This document shows, piece after piece, positions 49,372-60,769 of a stretch of DNA of 64,000 bases. The notes under the pieces are model-generated. The model saw only the letters and a program-made list of their open reading frames with translations, had not been told where the DNA came from and did not search any database. Positions within the stretch are counted from its first letter, which is position 1, and every line of letters starts with the position of its first letter. This stretch comes from Propioniciclava coleopterorum (lineage in GTDB: Bacteria > Actinomycetota > Actinomycetes > Propionibacteriales > Propionibacteriaceae). The stretch is taken from the NCBI RefSeq assembly GCF_011393335.1, contig NZ_CP049865.1, positions 2,746,722 through 2,810,721 on the forward strand, read 5' to 3'. The translations under genes and the position numbers were made by a program.

Positions 49372-50582
49372 ATGGCCAGCGACGACGGCTCCATGCTTCT
49401 CACCGGAGACCAGGTGGGCGGGCTGCTGGACGCCGCCGTGCGGCACGCCGGGGGTCGGCTGCTGCAGTGGGACCTCGACCACGTGGACGCCAACCCCGGC
49501 CAGTCCACGACCGCGACGTACGTCGCCCGCGTCGAGTGGCCCTACGGCGAGCGCGACGAACTGCTGGGGGTGAGCGCGCGGGTGGACGGCCTCAACGACA
49601 CCGACGCCCGCGCCGAGATCTTCGCCGACGGCGACCGCGAGGTCGCGGTGTGGCTGTACCCCAACGACCCCGACCTGCCCGGGTTGGCCCGGGCCGCCTA
49701 CCCCGAGCCGCTGTCGGGGATCCTGTCGTCCTACCGGGTGGTCGAGCCGGCGATCGGGGCCGCGGACCTGTCGCTGGAGATGGTGACCTACCGGCCGCGC
49801 CGCCGCGCCGTCGTGCGCGCGTCCCTGGCCGACGGCAGCGACTTCTACGTGAAGGTGCTGCGCGGGCGCGCCGTCGACGGGATCGCCGAGCGGCACCGCC
49901 TGCTGCTGGACGCCGGCGTGCCGGCACCGCCGGTGCTCGCCCGCACCCCGACCACCTGCTGGTGCTGGGGGAACTGCCCGGCCGGCCGTTGGCCCGGGCG
50001 CTGTTCGAGCCCGGCACCCCCTGCACAGCCGAGGGGCTGATCGGCGTCCTGGACGCCATGCCGAAGGCGGTCGCGGGCCTGGAGCGGCGCCCGCCGTGGA
50101 GCGACGCGGTGGACCACTACGCCGGCATGATCGCGGCCGCACTGCCCGCCGTCGCCGACCGCCTGGACTGGATCACCCGGGAGATCCACGAGGGCCTGGC
50201 CGGTGTGCCCCGGGGGACCGAGCCGACGCACGGCGACTTCCACGAGGGCCAGGTGCACGTCGCCGGCGGCAAGGTGGTGGGCGTCCTGGACATCGACACG
50301 ATCGGGCCCGGCCGGCGCGCCGACGATCTGGCCTGCCTGATCGCGCACCTGAGCACGATCCAGGGCATGAACGCGGCCCAGGCCGAGCGGGTGCGGGGGC
50401 TGCTGCGGGCGTGGGTCCCGGTGTTCGACGAGCGGGTCGACCCGGTCGAACTGCGGCTCCGGGCCGCGGCGGTCATCGTGTCGCTCGCGACGGGGCCGTA
50501 CCGCGTTCAGGCACCCACCTGGGAGACGGAGACGCGCGGGATGATCGACTCGGCGACCGCGCTGGTGCGCCAGGTCGCCTGA
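49372..50582 (+). pseudogene. aminoglycoside/homoserine kinase-like phosphotransferase (apparent frameshift)
   Basis: A protein-kinase-like small-molecule phosphotransferase. The N-terminal half from ATG 49372 contains the nucleotide lobe (STTATYVARVEW, FYVKVLRGRAVDGIAERHRLL) and breaks at VLARTP. The other frame continues DHLLVLGELPGRPLARALFE, the catalytic loop THGDFHEGQVHVA with Asp and His, metal-binding VVGVLDIDTIGPGR, to the stop at 50582. One added C in the C4 run at 49946-49949 gives VLARTPDHLLVLGE and about 403 residues. Probably intact in the organism. Substrate unknown; antibiotic resistance should not be assumed. Confidence 0.8.
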
Positions 50583-50627
50583 GCATCACAAAGCCGTATC
50601 AACTGTTACGACTGAGCCCCTGAGGGC

Positions 50628-50655
50628 TTCACGTGGCAACCGTGGCCGGTAGAAT
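50628..50655 (+). promoter_or_regulatory. promoter of the nucleoside uptake operon
   Basis: TTCACG (50628-50633), 16 bases, then TAGAAT (50650-50655). The leader to GTG 50710 would be about 48 bases and contains AAGGAGG. Confidence 0.5.
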
Positions 50656-50709
50656 CGATCGCCGGGCCACCTCCTTCGGCCCGAAAAGTTCCGTGCCAAG
50701 GAGGCATTC

Positions 50710-51789
50710 GTGAAGAAGTCCCTGATTGGTTCCGGCTTGGCAGCAGCGGTGCTCCTTGCCGGGTGTGCCACTCCGCCCCCCGCCGCCACGCCGGGCGCCA
50801 CGACCCCCGGAGGCGGCGCGACCGCGGCCGGGAGCAACTTCCTGGCGTGCATGGTCTCCGACGAGGGCGGCTTCGACGACAAGTCGTTCAACGAGACCTC
50901 CTACAAGGGTCTGAAGGACGCGGAGTCGAAGCTCGGCGTCAAGACCAAGGAACTGCAGAGCCAGACCACCTCCGACTACGCCAAGAACGTGCAGGCGATG
51001 GTCGATGCCAAGTGCGACATCATCGTCACGGTCGGCTTCGCGCTGGGCGACACCACGGCGGCGTCGGCCAAGGCGAACCCCGAGACCGACTACGCGATCG
51101 TCGACTTCGCCTACGACGCGCCCGAGAAGAACGTCAAGGGTCTGACGTTCAACACGGCCGAGCCGGCCTTCCTGGCGGGCTACCTGGCCGCGTCCATCAC
51201 CAAGACCGGCACCGTCGGCACCTACGGCGGCGCGCCGTACCCGACCGTGACGATCTTCATGGACGGCTACCAGCAGGGCGTCGAGTACTACAACAAGGCC
51301 AAGGGCAAGTCGGTCAAGGTGGTCGGCTACGACCGCGCCACCAAGAACGGCACGTACATCCCGGGCAACAAATTCTCCGACGTCGCCGGCGGCAAGCAGC
51401 TCGCCACCAACCTGGTCGCCCAGGGCGCCGACGTGATCCTGCCCGTGGCCGGCCCGGCCTCCGAGGGTGGCCTGCAGGTCGCCCAGGAGTCCAACGGCAA
51501 CGTCTCCTCGATGTGGGTCGACTCCGACGGCTTCACGGCGATGCCCAAGTACAAGGCCGTCATCCCGACGTCGGTCGCCAAGGCCATGGACCTGGCCGTG
51601 TTCACCGCCATCAAGGATTCGCTCGACAAGAAGTTCACGAACGAGGCCTACGTGGGCACGCTGAAGAACGACGGCGCCTACCTGGCTCCGTTCCACGACT
51701 GGGATTCGAAGATCTCCGCCGAGACCAAGGCCGAGATCGAGAAGCTGAAGGCCGACATCGAGTCGGGCACCATCAAGGTCGAGTCCTGA
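50710..51789 (+). CDS. BMP-family nucleoside-binding lipoprotein
   Basis: A 359-residue substrate-binding lipoprotein of the Med/BMP (PnrA) family, which captures purine or pyrimidine nucleosides. The signal peptide MKKSLIGSGLAAAVLLAGCA has its lipobox Cys at residue 19, followed by a Thr/Gly/Pro linker. Mature features are DEGGFDDKSFNETSYKGLKD, VTVGFALGDTTA, DYAIVDFAYDAPEKNVKGL, PAFLAGYLAA and VGTYGGAPYPTVTIFMDGY. AAGGAGG lies 6 bases before GTG 50710. First gene of a BMP-ATPase-permease-permease-cytidine deaminase operon, separated from the ATPase by a terminator-like hairpin that may keep the binding protein in excess. Confidence 0.93.
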   Translation: MKKSLIGSGLAAAVLLAGCATPPPAATPGATTPGGGATAAGSNFLACMVSDEGGFDDKSFNETSYKGLKDAESKLGVKTKELQSQTTSDYAKNVQAMVDAKCDIIVTVGFALGDTTAASAKANPETDYAIVDFAYDAPEKNVKGLTFNTAEPAFLAGYLAASITKTGTVGTYGGAPYPTVTIFMDGYQQGVEYYNKAKGKSVKVVGYDRATKNGTYIPGNKFSDVAGGKQLATNLVAQGADVILPVAGPASEGGLQVAQESNGNVSSMWVDSDGFTAMPKYKAVIPTSVAKAMDLAVFTAIKDSLDKKFTNEAYVGTLKNDGAYLAPFHDWDSKISAETKAEIEKLKADIESGTIKVES

Positions 51790-51805
51790 TCTGACGCACA
51801 CCCCG

Positions 51806-51837
51806 ACGGGGAGGCGACCGCACGGTTGCCTCCCCGT
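51806..51837 (+). terminator. hairpin between the binding-protein gene and the ATPase gene
   Basis: A 14-bp stem with one G-U pair (ACGGGGAGGCGACC / GGTTGCCTCCCCGT) and a GCAC loop. In an operon this can act as a partial terminator or 3'-end stabiliser. TACCGT at 51842-51847 is a possible internal -10. Confidence 0.7.
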
Positions 51838-51881
51838 TGCGGTACCGTCGGCGCAGCGAACCCGGAGGGGGAACAACGAAC

Positions 51882-54593
<2,712 letters not shown>

Positions 54594-54597
<4 letters not shown>

Positions 54598-55892
54598 CCA
54601 CCGTCGACCCGATGACGCTGATGGACGACGCGCCCATCCAGCTCACCACCACCGAGTCCGCCGCCGCCCGGCGCGCCCGCCTGTCCGCGGGCGGCCTGCT
54701 GGCGCTGCTGGGGCTGGTGCTGCTCGTCCTGGCGTTCCGCACCCAGGGGAACGCGCGCTACGCCCTGTCGGACGCCTTCGCGGCCGTCCAGTTGCCCACC
54801 ATCTCCGTCCCGGGCATGCCCACCGTGCTGGTGTGCGCCCTGATCACCCTGGGCGTCGGCGTGGGCTTCCTGACGGGACGCCTGACCGGGAGCCTGCGCA
54901 CCTGGCTGGCCGTCCTCGCCGGGTTCGCCCTGGTGCTGGGGTTCGTCTCGTGGGCCGGCGCCGGCAGCGAGTTCGCCTTCCCGGTGGCCAACCAGCTCTC
55001 GGGGTCGATCATGCTGGCCACGCCGCTGGTCTTCGGCGCGCTCGCCGGCGTCCTGTGCGAGAACTCGGGCGTCGTCAACGTCTCGATCGAGGGCGAGTTC
55101 CTCGTCGCGGCGTTCACGGCCGCCACGGTGGGCTCGATCACGCAGTCGCTGGTCGCGGCCCTCATCGCCGCGATGCTCGCCGGCATGGCGATGGCGGCCC
55201 TCCTGGCCCTGTTCGCCGTCCGGTACATCGTCGACCAGGTCGTGCTCGGCGTCGTGCTCAACCTGCTGGCCGCGGGCATCACGGGCTTCCTGTTCGACCA
55301 GCTGGTGCAGCCCAATAACGCGACGCTCAACGTCGCGCCGCAGCTGCCCAGGATCTCGATCCCCGGGCTGTCGGCGATCCCGCTGCTGGGGCCGGTGCTG
55401 TTCCAGCAGTCGATCCTGTTCTACCTCGCCGTCGCGTCGGTGATCTTCGTCGCGTTCCTGCTGTACCGCACCCGGTGGGGCCTGCGCGTCCGCTCGGTGG
55501 GCGAGCACCCCGAGGCCGCCGACACCGTCGGCATCAACGTCCGCTGGACGCGCTGGCAGGCCGTGCTCGTCGGCGGCCTGTTCGCCGGCCTGGGCGGCGC
55601 CTTCTTCACGGTCGGCTCCACCGGCGCGTTCATCAAGGACATCACCGTCGGCAACGGCTTCATCGCCCTGGCGGCCGTCATCATGGGGCGCTGGCACCCG
55701 GTGCGCGCGGCGCTGATGGCGCTGTTCTTCGGGTTCGTGACGCAGCTGGCCTCCCAATTGCAGACGCTGAACACCCCGATGCCGAGCCAGTTCCTGCTAA
55801 TGCTGCCGTACCTGGCGACCATCGTCGCGGTGGCCGGCCTCATCGGCCGCTCGCGCGGGCCCGCCGCCGACGGCGTGCCGTTCACGAAGTAG
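54594..55892 (+). CDS. nucleoside ABC importer, permease 2
   Basis: A 432-residue partner permease (NupC/YufQ-like) with about ten helices; it has an extra N-terminal helix and a loop relative to short homologues. Conserved parts are LAGVLCENSGVVNVSIEGEF, DQVVLGVVLNLLAAGITGF, VRSVGEHPEAADTVGINV and NGFIALAAVIMGRWHPVRAAL. Overlaps the first permease by ATGA; the cytidine deaminase gene starts 6 bases after its stop. Confidence 0.93.
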
Positions 55893-55897
55893 CGGCT

Positions 55898-56287
55898 GTG
55901 CGCGTCGACTGGGACGGTCTTCGGGAGGCGGCCCGCGCCGCCAACGCCCGCGCGTACGCGTCCTACTCGGGCTACCGGGTGGGCGCGGCGGCGCTGGTGG
56001 ACGACGGCCGCGTCGTCACCGGCTGCAACGTCGAGAACGCCGCCTACGGCGTCACGCTGTGCGCCGAGTGCGGGCTGATCAGCGACCTGATCAACGGGGG
56101 CGGCGGCCGCCTGCTCGCCTTCACCTGCTGCAACGCGGGCGGCGAGCGGATCATGCCGTGCGGACGCTGCCGCCAACTGCTGTGGGAGCACGGTGGCGCC
56201 GGGCTGCTGGTCGACACCCCCGAGGGCGTGTGGCCGATGGAACGGGTGCTGCCGCAGGCGTTCGGCGCCGTCGACCTGGAGCGCTGA
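55898..56287 (+). CDS. cdd: cytidine deaminase
   Basis: Deaminates cytidine or deoxycytidine to uridine, the first catabolic step for imported pyrimidine nucleosides. The 129-residue protein has substrate site GCNVENAAYGVTLCAECGL with zinc Cys and catalytic Glu, and PCGRCRQLLWE with the other two zinc Cys. GTG 55898 is in frame immediately after the second permease. Position in the importer operon indicates that the transporter carries pyrimidine nucleosides at least in part. Confidence 0.93.
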   Translation: MRVDWDGLREAARAANARAYASYSGYRVGAAALVDDGRVVTGCNVENAAYGVTLCAECGLISDLINGGGGRLLAFTCCNAGGERIMPCGRCRQLLWEHGGAGLLVDTPEGVWPMERVLPQAFGAVDLER

Positions 56288-56305
56288 GGTCGATCCGCCC
56301 CGACG

Positions 56306-56321
56306 GCCCGGGAACCCGGGC
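56306..56321. terminator. short hairpin between cdd and the PiT-linked gene
   Basis: GCCCGGG / CCCGGGC, 7 bp, with a very small loop, between convergent operons. Weak as a terminator. Confidence 0.35.
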
Positions 56322-56329
56322 GCCGCGGC

Positions 56330-56548
56330 TCAGAAGAGCTTGAACCCCAGCCCGTGGGCGACGATGCCGGCGATCCCGCTCAGGACCGCGAGGCCGACGA
56401 CGGCGTACGCGGCGTAGGCCCACGCGACGCGGCCCGAGGCCTGGGCGCGGACGCCGAGGCTGAACAGGGCGGGCAGGCCGGCGCCGAGCACGAGGCCGAC
56501 GGCCGTCACCTTCCAGATCGCGTCGAGCGCGGCGAGCAGTTGTTCCAT
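56330..56548 (-). CDS. small two-helix membrane protein coupled to the PiT transporter
   Basis: A 72-residue protein with helices VTAVGLVLGAGLPALFSLGV and YAAYAVVGLAVLSGIAGIV. Its ATG shares a base with the stop of the phosphate transporter gene (TGATG), so translation is coupled. Small membrane proteins of this kind accompany PiT genes in several actinobacteria; a role in assembly or regulation of the transporter is inference. Confidence 0.75.
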   Translation of the reverse strand: MEQLLAALDAIWKVTAVGLVLGAGLPALFSLGVRAQASGRVAWAYAAYAVVGLAVLSGIAGIVAHGLGFKLF

Positions 56549-57780
56549 CACGAGGCCACCTTCGGCGTCGCGACAGCCCCCAGTTCGGCGGGGGAGTCCG
56601 GGACCTCCCAGTCGTCGTTGACGTTGTCGGGGCTGATCGGCTGCTTGCGGCTGTGCAGGAACATCCACAGCGCCAGGCCGACCATCACCGCGACGATGAA
56701 GAGCGGTCCGAGCCAGTCGCCGAGCAGGTGCCCGAACATCCACATGACCGCGCCGGCCGCGGCGGCGGCGGGGAGCGTGATGAGCCAGGCAAGCGCCATG
56801 CGGCCCGCCAGCGCCCAGCGGACGCCGGCGCCCTTGCGGCCCAACCCGGACCCGAGGATCGAGCCGGTGGCCACGTGCGTGGTGGACAGAGCGAAGCCGA
56901 GCTGCGAGGAGGAGAGGATGACCGCGGCGGAGGCGGCCTCGGCGGCCATGCCCTGCGGCGGGGAGATCTCGACCAGGCCCTTGCCCATCGTCCGGATGAT
57001 GCGCCAGCCGCCGATCCAGGTGCCGGACGCGATGGCGACCGCGCAGGCCACCTTCACCCACAGCGGGATCTCGTGGGTGGACGTCCAGGCGCCCGAGGCG
57101 ATCAGGGCGAGCGTGATGACGCCCATCGTCTTCTGGGCGTCGTTGGCGCCGTGCGCCAGCGAGACCAGCGAGGCGGTGCCGATCTGGCCCCAGCGGAAGC
57201 CCGAATCCATCCTGTTCTGGGCGACCCCCTGGGCGATGCGGAACACCAGCCAGGTGCCGACCGTCGCGACCAGCGCGGCGATCACGGGCGAGGCCAGCCC
57301 GGGGAGGATCACCTTGCCGACGACACCGTCGAGCTTCGAGCCGGTGCCGACCCACTTGACCGACTCCAGGCCCAGCCCGGCGATCGTGGAGCCGACCAGG
57401 CCGCCGAACATCGCGTGGGAGGAGCTCGACGGCAGCCCGCGCAGCCAGGTGAACAGGTTCCAGGCGATGGCGCCCGCCAGGCCCGCCAGCAGCACCAGCA
57501 GCAGCGAGCGGCCGCCGTCGGCCAGCAGGTCCGCGCGCGGGGTGCCGTCCGGGTTCTGGATGCGGACGATCGCGTTGGTCACGGTCAGGGCAACCTCGAC
57601 CGACAGGAACGCGCCGATCAGGTTGAGAACGGCGCACAGGAGCACCGCCACCCTCGGCTTGAGCGCGCCCGTTGCGATGGAGGTGGCCATCGCATTGGCC
57701 GTGTCATGGAAGCCGTTGGTGAAGTCGAAAGCCAACGCCGTCCCCACCACGAGGATGAGGAGGACCAACTCAGGGGTCAC
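56548..57780 (-). CDS. inorganic phosphate transporter, PiT family
   Basis: A 410-residue low-affinity phosphate/cation symporter with about ten helices. Both PiT signatures are present: FDFTNGFHDTANAMATSIAT near the N-terminus and LAHGANDAQKTMGVITLAL in the second half, plus LPSSSSHAMFGGLVGSTIAG and LSTTHVATGSILGSGLGRK. GTG 57780 is supported by TACCAT 6 bases upstream; GTG 57816 further up is less likely. Divergent from metG. The gene is followed by a coupled 72-residue membrane protein. Confidence 0.93.
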   Translation of the reverse strand: MTPELVLLILVVGTALAFDFTNGFHDTANAMATSIATGALKPRVAVLLCAVLNLIGAFLSVEVALTVTNAIVRIQNPDGTPRADLLADGGRSLLLVLLAGLAGAIAWNLFTWLRGLPSSSSHAMFGGLVGSTIAGLGLESVKWVGTGSKLDGVVGKVILPGLASPVIAALVATVGTWLVFRIAQGVAQNRMDSGFRWGQIGTASLVSLAHGANDAQKTMGVITLALIASGAWTSTHEIPLWVKVACAVAIASGTWIGGWRIIRTMGKGLVEISPPQGMAAEAASAAVILSSSQLGFALSTTHVATGSILGSGLGRKGAGVRWALAGRMALAWLITLPAAAAAGAVMWMFGHLLGDWLGPLFIVAVMVGLALWMFLHSRKQPISPDNVNDDWEVPDSPAELGAVATPKVAS

Positions 57781-57786
57781 GCTTCG

Positions 57787-57792
57787 ATGGTA
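57787..57792 (-). promoter_or_regulatory. -10 element of the phosphate transporter operon
   Basis: TACCAT on the minus strand, 6 bases before GTG 57780; predicted leaderless. Confidence 0.5.
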
Positions 57793-57877
57793 ACCACATG
57801 GAGGGGTTCCGGTCACATGTGCGTCGCCTTCGTTTCATCCGATTGCCTCCGAGGGAGAACGCCGTCTCCAGTGGCTC

Positions 57878-57883
57878 TAGAAT
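57878..57883 (+). promoter_or_regulatory. -10 element of metG
   Basis: TAGAAT, 6 bases before ATG 57890, with no ribosome-binding site in between. Predicted leaderless mRNA. Confidence 0.6.
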
Positions 57884-57889
57884 CCGGGC

Positions 57890-59680
57890 ATGACTTCTCG
57901 GATCCTCACGTGTGCCGCATGGCCGTACGCGAACGGCCCGCGCCACATCGGGCACGTGTCCGGCTTCGCGGTTCCGGCCGACGTTTTCTCCCGCTACCAG
58001 CGCATGGCGGGCAAGGACGTCCTCATGGTCTCGGGGACCGACGAGCACGGCACCGCGATCCAGGTCAAGGCCGACGGCGAGGGCCTGACGGCCCGCGAGA
58101 CCGCCGACAAGTACCACCGCATCATCGTCGAGGACCTCCAGGGCCTGGGGCTCTCCTACGACCTCTACACGCGCACGACCACGCTGAACCACGCCGAGGT
58201 GGTCCAGGAGCTCTTCCGGTCGCTGCACGACAACGGCTACGTCGTCGCCCACAAGCAGCTCGGCGCGATCTCGCCCTCGACCGGACGCACGCTGGCCGAC
58301 CGCTACATCGAGGGCACCTGCCCGATCTGCGGTTACGACGGCGCCCGCGGCGACCAGTGCGACAACTGCGGGAACCAGCTCGACCCCATCGACCTCATCA
58401 ACCCGCACAGCCGCATCAACGGCGAGGTCCCGAACTTCGTCGAGACCGAGCACTTCTTCCTCGACCTGCCCGCGCTGTCCGACGCGCTGCAGGAGTGGCT
58501 GGGGACGCGCACCGACTGGCGTCCGAACGTGATCCGGTTCTCCACCGAGTTCGCCAAGGACCTCAAGCCGCGCGCCGTGACCCGCGACCTCGACTGGGGC
58601 GTCCGGATCCCGATCGAGGGCTGGACCGACGCCGACATGAAGCGCATCTACGTGTGGTTCGACGCCGTCACCGGCTACCTGTCGGCGTCGGTGGAGTGGG
58701 CCCGCCGCGTGGGGCGTCCGGACGCCTGGAAGGACTGGTGGACGAACGCGGGCGCCGAGTCCTACTACTTCATGGGCAAGGACAACATCACCTTCCACAC
58801 CGTCATCTGGCCCGGCATGCTGATCGGCGCCAACGGCGAGGGTTCCCGGGGCGGGACGCCGAGCGCGTTCGGCGTCCTGGACCTGCCGACCGAGATCGTG
58901 AGCTCGGAGTTCCTGACGATGTCGGGCTCGAAGTTCTCCTCCTCGCGCAACAAGGTGATCTACGTGCGCGACTTCCTCGCCGAGTTCGGCCCGGACGCCC
59001 TGCGCTACTACATCGCGGTCGCCGGCCCCGAGAACCAGGACACCGACTTCACCTGGTCGGAGTTCGTGCGCCGGGTGAACTTCGAGCTGGCCAACGAGTG
59101 GGGCAACCTGGTCAACCGCTCGGTGTCGATGGCGCACAAGAACGTCGGCGCGATCCCGACCGCGGGCGAGCTGACCGACGAGGACCGGGCGCTGCTGGCG
59201 GCGTCCAAGGAGGCGTTCACCACCGTCGGGGAACTGCTGGAGCGGGCCCGCTTCAAGCAGGCGATCGGCGAGGCGATGCGGGTGGTGTCGCTGGCGAACA
59301 AGTATCTGTCGGACTCGGAGCCGTGGAAGAAGAAGGACGACCCGGTCCGTCGCGACACCATCCTGCACGTCGCGCTGCAGGCGGTCGCCGACTGCAACAC
59401 CCTGCTGACCCCGTTCATGCCGCACGCGGCCCAGAAGGTGCACGAGGCGCTGGGCGGGACCGGCGTGTGGGCCGCACAGCCCGAGCTGATCGAGGTCGAG
59501 GAGGAGGGCGCGCCGTCCTACCCGGTCCTCATGGGCGACTACGCCGCCGAGGCCGCGCGCTGGGCGTCGGTGCCGATCGTCGCCGGGACGCCGCTGGCCA
59601 AGCCGTCGCCTATCTTCGCCAAGCTCGACGAGAAGCTGGGGGAGACCGGCCCCGCGTGGTCGCCGGTCCTGACCGACTGA
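57890..59680 (+). CDS. metG: methionyl-tRNA synthetase
   Basis: Charges tRNA-Met. The 596-residue class I enzyme has the HIGH motif as [28 protein letters not shown], a zinc knuckle with four Cys ([18 protein letters not shown]), [15 protein letters not shown] and KMSKS as [11 protein letters not shown], then the anticodon-binding helical domain. No C-terminal tRNA-binding extension, as in many actinobacteria. A leaderless start fits the TAGAAT box. Its stop is followed by a hairpin and a small repeat array. Confidence 0.97.
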   Translation: MTSRILTCAAWPYANGPRHIGHVSGFAVPADVFSRYQRMAGKDVLMVSGTDEHGTAIQVKADGEGLTARETADKYHRIIVEDLQGLGLSYDLYTRTTTLNHAEVVQELFRSLHDNGYVVAHKQLGAISPSTGRTLADRYIEGTCPICGYDGARGDQCDNCGNQLDPIDLINPHSRINGEVPNFVETEHFFLDLPALSDALQEWLGTRTDWRPNVIRFSTEFAKDLKPRAVTRDLDWGVRIPIEGWTDADMKRIYVWFDAVTGYLSASVEWARRVGRPDAWKDWWTNAGAESYYFMGKDNITFHTVIWPGMLIGANGEGSRGGTPSAFGVLDLPTEIVSSEFLTMSGSKFSSSRNKVIYVRDFLAEFGPDALRYYIAVAGPENQDTDFTWSEFVRRVNFELANEWGNLVNRSVSMAHKNVGAIPTAGELTDEDRALLAASKEAFTTVGELLERARFKQAIGEAMRVVSLANKYLSDSEPWKKKDDPVRRDTILHVALQAVADCNTLLTPFMPHAAQKVHEALGGTGVWAAQPELIEVEEEGAPSYPVLMGDYAAEAARWASVPIVAGTPLAKPSPIFAKLDEKLGETGPAWSPVLTD

Positions 59681-59693
59681 TCCCGGCGCGGCC

Positions 59694-59716
59694 GCCTCGC
59701 CCGGAGCGGGCGGGGC
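59694..59716 (+). terminator. intrinsic terminator after metG
   Basis: A 10-bp stem GCCTCGCCCG / CGGGCGGGGC with one T-G pair and a GAG loop. Confidence 0.65.
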
Positions 59717-59722
59717 GCGTCG

Positions 59723-59780
59723 GCGTAGGGGCGACGTGTCAGCCGCGGGGCGCCGTGCCGGCGTAGGGGCGGCGCGTCAG
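59723..59780. repeat. small array of about 20-bp units, related to arrays A and B
   Basis: Units at 59723-59742, 59743-59760 (18 bp, diverged) and 59761-59780 share a GTAGGGGCGACGTGTCAG-like core that resembles the 20-bp unit of the arrays near 1.4 and 2.2 kb. The last unit contains the stop codon of the minus-strand transporter. Confidence 0.5.
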
Positions 59781-60757
59781 CCGACCGCGGGGGCGGCGTC
59801 CGCCTCGCGGGCGTACCGGGTGGCGAGCCACGAGCACGCCATCAGCTGCGCCTGGTGGAAGACCATCAGCGGCAGCATGATGAGCCCGATCGGCTGGCCG
59901 ACGAACAGCACGGTCGCCATCGGCAGGCCGGTGGCCAGCGACTTCTTGGTGCCGCAGAACTGGATCGCGATGGCGTCCGCGCGGTTGAACTTCAGCCGCC
60001 GCGCCGCGAACCACGTCAGCCACAGCATGAACGCCAGCATCACCAGGCACACGACGATCAGCGCCACGATGTCGGGGACGCTGACCATGGTCCAGATGCC
60101 CTCCCGGACGCCCTCGGAGAACGCGGAGTAGACCACCAGCACGATCGAGGCCTGGTCGAACAGCTTGAGCTTCTTGTGGCGGGCCACGAAGTCGGCGGTC
60201 CAGCGCCGCGACAGCTGGCCCAGGATGAACGGCAGCAGGATCTGCAGCATCAGGTCACCGATGGCCCCGAACCCGACGTGGGCCTGCCCGGAGGTGTTCA
60301 TCAGCGCGATCGCCAGCAGCGGCGTCACGAACACCCCCAGCAGGTTGGACGCCGACGCGCTCACGATCGCCCCCGCCACGTTGCCGTGCGCGATCGAGGT
60401 GAAGTTGATCGAGCTCTGCACCGTCGAGGGGCACAGCGTCACGTACAGCAGCCCGGGGATCAGCGCGGCCGAGATGACCGTGGCCGGGAGCTGGGCGATC
60501 GCCAGGCCCAACAGCGGGAACGCCACGAACGTGAAGGCCAGGATGGTCAGGTGCAGCCGCCAGTGCTTGAGGCCGGCCAGCGCCTCGCGAGGGTGCAGCC
60601 GGGCGCCGTAGAGGAAGAACAGGCAGAAGATCGCGACCTTCGTGGCCCACGACAGCGCCGTGGCCCCCACGCCGGAGGCGGGCAGGAACGAGGCCACGAC
60701 CGCCGCCGCGATGATCGCGAGCAGGAAGTAGTCGACTTTGAATCTCCGGGTGGCCAC
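59777..60757 (-). CDS. bile acid:sodium symporter-family transporter
   Basis: A 326-residue protein of the BASS/SBF-like fold with about ten helices. SHxxF-free family features are LFFLYGARLHPREALAGLKH, LCPSTVQSSINFTSIAHGN (the cross-over motif region) and IQFCGTKKSLATGLPMA (second cross-over). This is the YfeH-like branch, whose substrates are poorly defined. GTG 60757 is supported by TAGGGT 6 bases upstream. The C-terminus ends within a repeated sequence. Confidence 0.88.
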   Translation of the reverse strand: MATRRFKVDYFLLAIIAAAVVASFLPASGVGATALSWATKVAIFCLFFLYGARLHPREALAGLKHWRLHLTILAFTFVAFPLLGLAIAQLPATVISAALIPGLLYVTLCPSTVQSSINFTSIAHGNVAGAIVSASASNLLGVFVTPLLAIALMNTSGQAHVGFGAIGDLMLQILLPFILGQLSRRWTADFVARHKKLKLFDQASIVLVVYSAFSEGVREGIWTMVSVPDIVALIVVCLVMLAFMLWLTWFAARRLKFNRADAIAIQFCGTKKSLATGLPMATVLFVGQPIGLIMLPLMVFHQAQLMACSWLATRYAREADAAPAVG

Positions 60758-60763
60758 CCGGCA

Positions 60764-60769
60764 ACCCTA
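60764..60769 (-). promoter_or_regulatory. -10 element of the BASS transporter gene
   Basis: TAGGGT on the minus strand, 6 bases before GTG 60757. It overlaps the stop codon of the upstream DUF4185 gene. Confidence 0.5.

Noticed and set aside
49372-50582. Aminoglycoside resistance gene
   Set aside because: The fold is that of a general small-molecule kinase family; similarity to phosphotransferases does not show resistance, and position next to a CNNM gene gives no such hint.
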